DNA of 64,000 nt from Sinotaia quadrata (taxonomy: Eukaryota > Mollusca > Gastropoda > Architaenioglossa > Viviparidae), in NCBI GenBank assembly GCA_028829895.1, contig CM054182.1, positions 35,658,879-35,722,878 of the forward strand, written 5' to 3'. The stretch's first letter is position 1. Each line of letters opens with the position of its first letter. This document shows, one piece after another, positions 1 to 10,176 of this stretch. The translations under genes and the position numbers were made by a program. The notes below the pieces were generated by a model. It searched no databases. It saw only the letters and a program-made list of their open reading frames with translations, and had not been told where the DNA came from.

Positions 1-19
1 TCGTCAGCGGCAGCCTCAG
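1..19 (+). CDS. SLC5-like exon, 3' end only (window edge)
   Basis: Reads V-S-G-S-L and leaves AG of a split codon. With the T that opens the next exon this gives Ser, so the join reads SGSLSS-LSSGLNALSAVT, the pattern of the symporter Na+-site helix. The donor at 20-25 is GTCAGC, a weak but GT-type site; the better-looking GTAAAT at 28-33 would give the wrong phase. The exon start is outside the window. Confidence 0.6.
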
Positions 20-3000
20 GTCAGCCGGTAAATTGCCTTTCTGTTAGAATCAACCAGTCGGAAGCCAGTATGATTTGGATTACAAACATAATTTATTCAC
101 ATGTGTATAGTTCTTATTCTTCATTATTACGCCCATCATGAATTGACACAAACGAAAGCTAGCCTCTAGTGTTGAATGAAATCTTAGCAGCTAGAATGGG
201 CCATATATTATTTTGTCTTTAGTTATTCATGTCCATATAGCTTTTGCGTTGTTCCACAATATTCTGGCGTTTAGACACTTTCAGAAATGAGACGTTAGTC
301 AGGAGTCATAGCAGTCACTCGTAGAACTTAAATGATTGTTTGAACTATGTTTTTGATAACCTTAACCTATATCTATAACTTTTATTGAAAACTTTCTGCT
401 CAGAATAGCAAATCGAACATTGTCTTTATAAAGCGGGATTTAATTTTGAGATATAAATATAAAAGCGCAGAATGAGAGTGTGTTGGCGCTCTTTTATTTG
501 AAATACAAGTATATTTGTAATGACTTTACCTCGTAGAATTCATTTTCTGACTGCCCACATCCAGTATTATAATTACATTTTCCTGTTATATTTCTGCACT
601 TATGTTCTATTTTGCTATGAAAAGATTCAACTGTAAATGATTGTTTTTAAATTATTTATTTGTATTCATACCAAAACTTAATTTAACATAGTTAAAGTAA
701 AAATTGATCAAAAGAGACAATGTACAATATTTTAAAAAGAAAATTCTTCTGATGAGGATCAGATTAAAGGCATAAACAAAGTCCATCCGTCTATAAAAAC
801 TAATGTTCATATGGAATGCGTTAACAAAATCCATGAGGACTAGTGCTTTAATCGAATGTGTAAACAAAATCCTTCAGGGGCTAGTTCTCAGATCGAATGC
901 GTTAACAAAACCCATTAGGACTAGTGCTTAAATCGAATGTGTAAACAAAATCCTTCAGGGGCTAGTTCTCAGATTGAATGCATAAGCAAAGGTGAGTGAC
1001 TACGTCAAGACAAGTGCTTAAGATTAAAAACAAAAGTCAAGCAATCCGCCATGACCTGGGTTCACATAATCAAAGTTCATTAGGATTAGGGTTCAGATTG
1101 AACTGGTGACTCGTCTACTTCGCTTGACTTGGATTCGTTTTTATATTGTTGCATGAAAATGTCATGTTCTGCTTCCAAGTATACCAAATATCCAAACAGC
1201 AGACTATCTTGTTTCAGGGAGCCAGTGGGTTTTATTCGATTTTCGGATCTTAACAGCAACCTGTCTTTAATAGAGAGCCTGTGGGTTCTACATGGCATTC
1301 GGATCTAAACTGCAATATGTTCTTTAAATTCGAATTTAAGCAGCAATCTGTCGTTATTAGTCAACGGGTTCTAATGCTTTCAGATCTAAATCAGAGTGGG
1401 TGCATTCTAATGCTTTCAGATCTAAATCAGAGTGGGTGCATTCTAATGCTTTCAGATCTCAATTGCCACCTGTCTTTTATCAGAGAGCCAGTGGGTTCTA
1501 TACGACTTTTGTATCATAACAGCAATCTGTCCTATCATAGAGCCAGTGGGTTCTATACTATTTTCAGTTCTAAACATCAGTATATCTTTTAATAGTGCCA
1601 GTGGATTCTTTATGACTTTCGGATCCAAGAAGCAGTTCTAAACATCAATGTGTCCTTACGTTCGGATTTAAACAGGGGATCATACAGCAATCTGTCTGTA
1701 TCATAATACCAGTGGGTTCTATACGATTTCGGATATAAACATTAGTCTGTCATTATTATAGTACCAGTGGGTTCTATACGATTTTCAAATCTAAACAGCA
1801 ATCTGTCTTTATCCTATTGCCAGTGTGTTCTTCCTTTGTTAATACTTTCTCATTTCGTTTCCTTTATTCTTTCTTTTATTTGAATTTATTTCACATAAGC
1901 CTGTCCCCCTTTTGAATTTATTTCGCAAGAACCTATTTCCCTTCCTAATGAATTTGTTTCACATCGTCTTTTTAAAATGTATTTCACAACAGTCTACCAC
2001 ATTCCTTTGTGAATTAATTTCACAAGAGCCTGTCTGAGAGTTGCTATTGTTTTTACGTTTTCCTTTGTGGGGATTTGTAAACTTGTTAACTTTTAACAAT
2101 TGTCTTTCGTAACGACAACTTATTCCAATGCATTCTGATAACTAAAACGTTTAAAACCATGACTGTGTGAAAGTTTGAGAAAGGTACTGCCTCTGTCAAA
2201 TGAGGACATTTTAAAATACTTAGTATCTATTTTTAAGAATATCTTTTTAAAAAATTAAAACCGAGTTGTCGTTCCTTATGTGTGCAGTTCTTTATCGTCT
2301 GGTCTAAATGCACTCAGTGCCGTAACGTTTGGCGACATCATGCGTCAACGGAATTGCTGCACGAATGTGTCAGAATTTCGTTCAACAATGATCACTAAAC
2401 TGCTGGGTAAGGGCTGCCTGTTTGCAAAATGGTAGATGGACGGAGGGGTGAATGGATCTGATTGGGATAACTAGAGAATAGTAATGGGCTAGTTCAGTGG
2501 GTGCTAGACAAAATGGTGGACAAGTGAAGCCAACGGACGCAGACTGATAACTGAATTAGGTCCCCTTGTTGCCTTAGTAGATGTATGGATAAATGGTGGG
2601 TATTTTTTTTTACCAGACAGGAAAGAAAGAAAGAAATATTGCAAGTATTTTTAATTCGTACGCGTGTTGATCAGGCTAATTTGTACTCTGGTTTGTCAGA
2701 TTCAGTTCGAAAATTAATTTATCCGTTCTCATTGTGTACATTTATTTATAGAACCAGCTTAATGACTCGTTATGAGCCCTAATTCATACGATGAGTAGAC
2801 ATTTTATCAAACCCGATTCGATAATTGATCTATGACAGCCAGCCGTACACATTACTAGACCCAAACGATGTAATTAATTATAAAATCCAGGCAACGTAAT
2901 TATTTATAAGAACCAGACCGTGTTATTATTTATGAGACCCAGCCCTTGTAAGTATTTATGAAATTATACATGTAGCCCAGTCCATGTTACTTTTTTTTTC

Positions 3001-5383
3001 AGACTCAATTTGTACGATAATTAGATAGTTAGACCCACAACCGGCATTGATTTGTTGGACAGAATTCAAAAATTATTTTATCAGACAATTTCTGCACTGA
3101 TCTAGACGTAAGATGTGTCAGACCCAATCCAAATGATAATTAATAAGTGATAAATGATAAATTAAATTAAATTAAAACTTATAAATTGTTTTGCCTAATA
3201 CGAATGTGGTACAACTATTTTCTAAGTTCGAATTGTATTGTGTACACTACCTCTCAGATGGGATAGAATTAAATACTTCGATGTCTTGATGTTGTCAAGG
3301 CAGGGAAAATAGTTTGCATCCCAGTGCATTTGGAAATCTCGGCTGAGCGTTTTCCCCCCTTGAGAAGGAAACGTTTAACTGTTTTTGTGTGTTCAGGGCA
3401 ATAAAAATGACTGTTTTAGTGTCTTCATGGGAAAATAATTGTTTGTGTTTTGGTGTGCTTAAGGGAAAGAGATTGTGTATATCTTTGTGTGTTCAAGGAA
3501 ACATGATTATGTCTCGGTGTGTTCATAGGAGAGATTGTTTTGTGTTGGTGTGACCTTGGGAAAGTGTTTTTAGTCTTGGTGTGTTCATGAGAAAATGAAT
3601 ATTTATTTTTCCTGGTGTGTTTATGGGAAAGTGAATGTTTAGTAAGTTCTTGAGAAAGTAAATGTTTATGTGTCTTGGTGTGTTCTTGGTATTGAAAATA
3701 TTTATATGTGTCAGTTGGTTCATAGAAAAGTAAATGCTAGATGCCTTGTAGAGTTCAAGACCGAAAAATATCTGTTTTATTGAGTTCAACACTGAAAAAT
3801 ATCTGTTATTTACTGAAACAGAAACATGTCTGTATTTTATTGAGTTAGACAGAAACATGTCTGTATTTTATTGAGTTAGAATAATATCTGTGTTTTATTG
3901 AGTTCAAGACAGAAAATTGAACTCAATAAAACATATATTTTTCTGTCTTGAACTCAATAAAACACTGATATTATTCTGTGATAGCTGTGATTAACTGAGT
4001 TCTGCAGAAAAATATCTGTGTTTTATTGAGTTCAGGACAGGAAATACATGTTTTATTGAGTTCAGGACAAAAGCAATATCTGGTTTTGTTGAGTTGAAGG
4101 GAAAGGATACGCTTGATGTCTTGGTGATTTTATAAGGACAATGTATGCCTTAGGGAAATCATGACATCAGATTAAAAATTACTGCTAAATATGTTTAAAC
4201 AATGAATGTTGGAAACATCATATTTCATCTATTTAAATTTCTTTAAATGAATTATTTAAGAAATCATTATTTGTAGATTGTGCAAAATGCCTTAAACATA
4301 TTAATATTAACTAAATTTAATGTAATTATTTTTAAATATTTTAATGCTTTTTTTCCAACAGCTTTTATTTTTTATTTTAGAGAGAAACGGTTAGAAATGA
4401 ATGTATTAATATTTTTTTAAACAGCTAACGTTCTAAACATTTACAACACAGAAAATTCTCTGTAAAAAATATTTATTTTTTAAAAAAATATTTATTTAAA
4501 AAAAAAGTACATATTGAGTTGTGCGTTTTTCTGATTCATAAATGTTTAGGCCTTTCTAGAGGAAAGTTTACAACCTGTACTAAATAATACCGCGTTGAAG
4601 GCAATAAAACCGGAAATGACGTCAATTAATAGAACACCGGGAACAGATGTTTTAGAAAAGGGTGTTGACAAGCGTTTCACAGCGGTGTACTGTCTTGGAT
4701 GTTTGGCTTTTAACGCAGTCATGATTAGAATGAGCAGGAAACTGTTTTTCACAGTTGTAAGCTGCTAGCAATCTCACGAATCAACAGAGTATGAAAAAGT
4801 TGAAAAATCTGAAAAGTTTGAATAGAGTCCATAGATATTCCTAACTGTTGAACCTAAGACTTCATCCCACATTAAAATGATGTGTAGAAGGTAAGTTTAC
4901 ATGTAGTCTATTTTTAGAAGAGGGGTGGGTGTGGGCTACATAAGCCATTATGTGATATGTGCATGCATGTATATAGGTGTATGTTGTTTGTATGTGGATG
5001 TGCGTTATGTATGCAATGATGCATCTAACTGCAACAATATTGACGTAAATTATGTCTGATTGCTGGCAACCTTAATTATTCTGCGATGACCAGAAAAATC
5101 TAAATGACACTGACTGGTTGACAAGCATCTGGTAATTATGCTGTAGATTTTTAAAATAATATGTAGCAACTTCTATAAAAACTACTTCTTTTAAAATCGC
5201 CATAAATCTTCTATAAAAACTACTTCTTTTAAAATCGCCATAAATCTTTTAAAAACTATGTAATAGCTTTACACTGAATTTATTTGCTGAACTTTTATTA
5301 CATTTTCAGTTGTTGCATATGGCCTAGGCGCCATGGCCGTGGCATATCTGGTTTCTTTGATGGGTTCTGTTTTGCAGGTAAAC

Positions 5384-5437
<54 letters not shown>

Positions 5438-8400
5438 ATAAAATATTTGACTGATTATCAAAATTATTTAGTACAATCACATTTATTTATTTATTAGCGA
5501 AATAAATATTTGTTAATCCTTTCTTAAGGAAGGAAACACTGTATTGTCAATGTGTCAGTTCAGCCCAACATTTCATTTTATTTTCTATAAAATATCAGGA
5601 GTACAATGCGAAATGCCATTTGCATCGTAACGTGAAGTACAATGTGTAATGTTCTATACAGTGTAACATAAAGTACGAGGTGTGATAACATGTACTTTAT
5701 AACGTGAAGTACAATGTGTAATGTTCTATACAGTGTAACATAAAGTACGAGGTGTGATAACATGTACTTTATAATGTAAAGTACAATGTGTAATGCCATC
5801 TACAGTTTGTGGCAGAGTAATCTTGCCTACCCCTATTTACACCAGTGTGCAGTAAGCTCCTTGTTCATCTTTCATTGTATTGCATTGCAGGCGGTGTATG
5901 TGGTGTTCGGAATTCTCAACGGGCCCGTCCTTGGGGTGATGACTCTTGGAATGTTTTTTCCCTGGGCGAACAAATGGGTAGGTATCTTTTTAATGGGAAG
6001 ATATTTATAATGGAAATATGTTTTTAATGGGCAGATATTTGCTAATGGAAAGCCGACCGTATGATTTGCATTGAAAGACTGGAAGGTGATTTGGGGAAAT
6101 GAGTACAAAGCGTTCTTTCTTTACGTATATACGACTGTTAATCGTATCTAGATGTAAAGCAAAGCGTTCATTCTGTACTTATTATATAGGACTGTTAATA
6201 TAATCTAGACGTTGAAAAAAGCATTATTAATTTTTAACATGGAAAGTTTGATATGTTTTCTACCCGTGATGAGTTGCAGTACTCACCTAGAATGGTGTGA
6301 AACACTAATTCAAAGAGTGTTTTAACACTATTTCTCGATAAGAGATTTGTTGAGAGTTTACTTTTAAATTGATTTTGGCGTGTTCAAAATTATTTAGAGT
6401 ATTATTTAAAGAGAGATTTTAGTTTTAAATTGTTATTGGCATGCTCAAAATTATTTAGATTAATAACCTTTGATAGCCTATTTATTGAGAGATTTTAGTT
6501 TTATAATGATTTTGACGTGTTTAAAATTATTTTGAGTGATATTTAATGAGAAATACTGCATGCAGTAATAGTTAGTGACTGTGATAATATTGTAACTGTG
6601 TGCAGCTAATAGTTAATGACTATGACATTATGTAACCTCGTGCAGCTAGTACTTATGACTGTGACATTATGTAACCTATGTTAACCTATTATGCAACGAA
6701 GAGATAGTAGTAGTGACTGTGACTCTATGTAACGTCGTGCAGCTAGTAGTTAGTGACTGTGACTCTTAAGTAACCTCGGTGCAGATTGTAGTTAGTGACT
6801 GTGACTCTAAGTAACCTCGGTGCAGATTGTAGTTAGTGACTGTGACTCTATGTAACTTCGGTGCAGATTGTAGTTAGTGACTGTGACTCTATGTAACTTC
6901 GGTGCAGATTGTAGTTAGTGACTGTGACTCTATGTAACTTCGGTGCAGATTGTAGTTACTGACTGTGACTCTATGTAACTTCGGTGCAGATTGTAGTTAG
7001 TGACTGTGACTCTATGTAACCTCGGTGCAGATAGTACAATTATAAACGCGAGCAGTTAATTGTTAGTGACTTTGACATAATTGTAAAACGCGAGCAGTTA
7101 ATTGTTAGTGACTTTGACATAATTGTAAAATGCGAGCAGTTAATTGTTAGTGACTTTGACATAATTGTAAAACGCGAGCAGTTAATTGTTAGTGACTTTG
7201 ACATAATTGTAAAATGCGAGCAGTTAATTGTTAGTGACTTTGACATAATTGTAAAACGCGAGCAGTTAATTGTTAGTGATTGCTGAGCGCCGCCAAACAA
7301 AAAGTAATACGCTCTTTTCTAATTACGTACACGCCCTTTTTGCTTTTTGCTCAGTTGACACGTCACAATTGTTTCCCTTGCTGCCTTCTTTCTTTTCTTC
7401 TTTTTTGTTTATTAGAAAACTGTTACCTTAACTCGCTTATACAATGAAGACAGTTCCACATACAGTGACAATATAGCAAAATTAATGTTCTATTGAACAC
7501 CTGTTCTTGCCGTTTGTTTTGTCACACTCATTTTTACGGCGAAGGATTTTCAAGATCACTTTTTGATGACCACGTTGGACGCTATCTTTTACCAACTGAA
7601 GCATATTTATGTCAGAGTTTTGACCCAGAAGTGTAATAGTTTCCATTTTGTTTTCTTTCGTGCAAAAGTAAGATGTGTAATTGTCTTCATTTTGCTTTCT
7701 TACGAACTGTTGTGTGATTGTCTCCACTGTGCTTTACGTACAACTAAGATGTGTTATTGTCTCAATTTTGTCTTACGTACAACTAAGATGTGTTATTTGT
7801 CCCAATTTTGACTTACGTACAACTAAGATGTGTTATAGTCTCAATTTTGTCTTACGGAGATACTGTGATATGGGTTATTTGTTTAGGGGGCTATATCAGG
7901 GACTTTGATTTCTCTCGCCTTTCTACTTTGGGTCGGTCTGGGTGCCTTTGCAAACAAGGTCATTGAACCCTTGTCCCCAACATCAACTGAGGGTTGTAAC
8001 TGGACCGCTCGACCCACACCTTATCCACCCACAACCATGGCGCCCACGGCGTCTCCGGCGGGGTTAGTATTGATTATTTATATAGTACTCTTTAAGAAAA
8101 GAAGTCGGTTTGTTGGATAGGCCTTCCTCTGACTAGCTTTGTTCGGTAAATCGTTTAATAAATGGTTTTTAAAAGAATTGCTTTCTTTGAGTAGACCCTT
8201 AGCGAAATGATGTTTTTAAAATAATGTTTTGTTTGTTGGACCCGTTACTAACTAGTTTCAAAGACTAGAGATTCTGATGAGTGGTCCCTTTCCTAACTAG
8301 ACTAATGCTCTGTTGACTGGACCCTTTACAAACTAGTTTCAAAGACTAGATTTTTGCTGGGTAGATCGTTTACAAATGTTTGAAAAGATATTTTCTTAGC

Positions 8401-10119
8401 TGAATAGACTTCCTACTAAGTGGTTTAGAAGATGAATGTATCTAACTGTTTTAGGGCCACCAGTGTATGTAGTTAGCTGTAGACCTAAGCTGTGGCATTA
8501 CTGATCGTTTGTTAGGTGCTTAGCTATAACACAATTCACAAAGAGTAGTCTTATTGAATGTATTTGCAACGTTTGTAATGTCAGAACATGTCAGGAGCGA
8601 TGGTCTATACCTCAGATGGCATTAGTCTTTGACAGTGTTTGTAATAAAAAAAAAATATTCTGGAGCTCTGATCCAATAAATTGTTACTGTTTTTTTCCCG
8701 GAAGGAACAAAGATTGTTTTCTTTGCTGTAGTGTTTCATTTTATTTTATTTGATGCTGTGATTTTTTTAAATATTACTTTTAAGATGTCATTGATTTTTT
8801 TTTACCACTAGAGCTGGAATCATAAAATTATGAAAGCAAACAAATTTCCTGTTGTGTATCTGCACAGATCATTGGAGCCATTTGTATAAAATTATGAAAG
8901 TAAACAAATTTCCTGTTGTGTATCTGCACAGATCATTGGAGCCATTTGTATAAAATTATGAAAGTAAACAACTTTCCTGTTGTGTATCTGCACAGAGCAT
9001 TGGAGCCATTTGTATAAAATTATGAAAGTAAACAACTTTCCTGTTGTGTATCTGCACAGAGCATTGGAGCCATTCTATCGTCTGTCTTATATGTGGTACA
9101 CGGGACTGGGAATGATACTGGTTTGGGGACCAGGTCTTGTGGTCAGTTTTCTCACAGGTAATTTGTGTGTGTGCGTATATGCGGGCGTGAGTGTGTGCAT
9201 GTGGGGATACAGGTCTTGTCGACAGCGTTCACGGGAAACTCTTTTAATGTTTGGTCGGGGCCAGCTGTATCACAGGTAAGTCTGTTAATGTTTGGTCGGG
9301 GCCAGCTGTATCACAGGTAAGTCTGTTAATGTTTGGTCGGGGCCAGCTGTATCACAGGTAAGTCTATTAATGTTTGGTCGGGGCCAGCTGTATCACAGGT
9401 AAGTCTGTTAATGTTTGGTCGGGGCCAGCTGTATCACAGGTAAGTCTGTTAATGTTTGGTCGGGGCCAGCTGTATCACAGGTAAGTCTATTAATGTTTGG
9501 TCGGGGCCAGCTGTATCACAGGTAAGTCTGTTAATGTTTGGTCGGGGCCAGCTGTATCACAGGTAAGTCTGTTAATGTTTGGTCGGGGCCAGCTGTATCA
9601 CAGGTTAAGTTTATTCATGTCTGGTTAGATCTTGTCAGTCCTGGGCACCCTACACACTGTACACACACCTCACTCATTTTTCTGTTAAATCTTTCTTCCC
9701 TCTTTTATACCGGTCAGTCCCATACTGTTTACACACCTAGCTCATTTTTCTGTTCAATCGTTCTTCCTTCTTTTATATCTCGTTCGCTACAGCACAGAAA
9801 GTGCCACCTTCCTCCCTGCTCGTGTGAACATGACACAACATCCCATCCCCCAACTTAGCTTGTATGATTTTATTGATTCTTTGCATTACACTTGTAATAA
9901 TTTGACTGTAATCAGTCACCATACAAGCAGTAACGTAGACTCTTTTAGGTTGTCTGATGACTTTGTTTTTCTTGAATTAAATCATTGGGTCGGCTTTTAT
10001 TCTCACTAGATATTTGTTATTGAATTGATAGAGAACATCTTAATGAAGATGACTTCATTATTAGCGTTCATTATCTTAATTTTTACTCTTTTTTCTTAAT
10101 TTAAATAGCGAACTACTTG

Positions 10120-10176
<57 letters not shown>

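Noticed and set aside
5978..6130. Extension of exon 5891-5977 past its donor
   Set aside because: The frame stays open only briefly and would break the phase-0 join to exon 7887, which restores the family motif.
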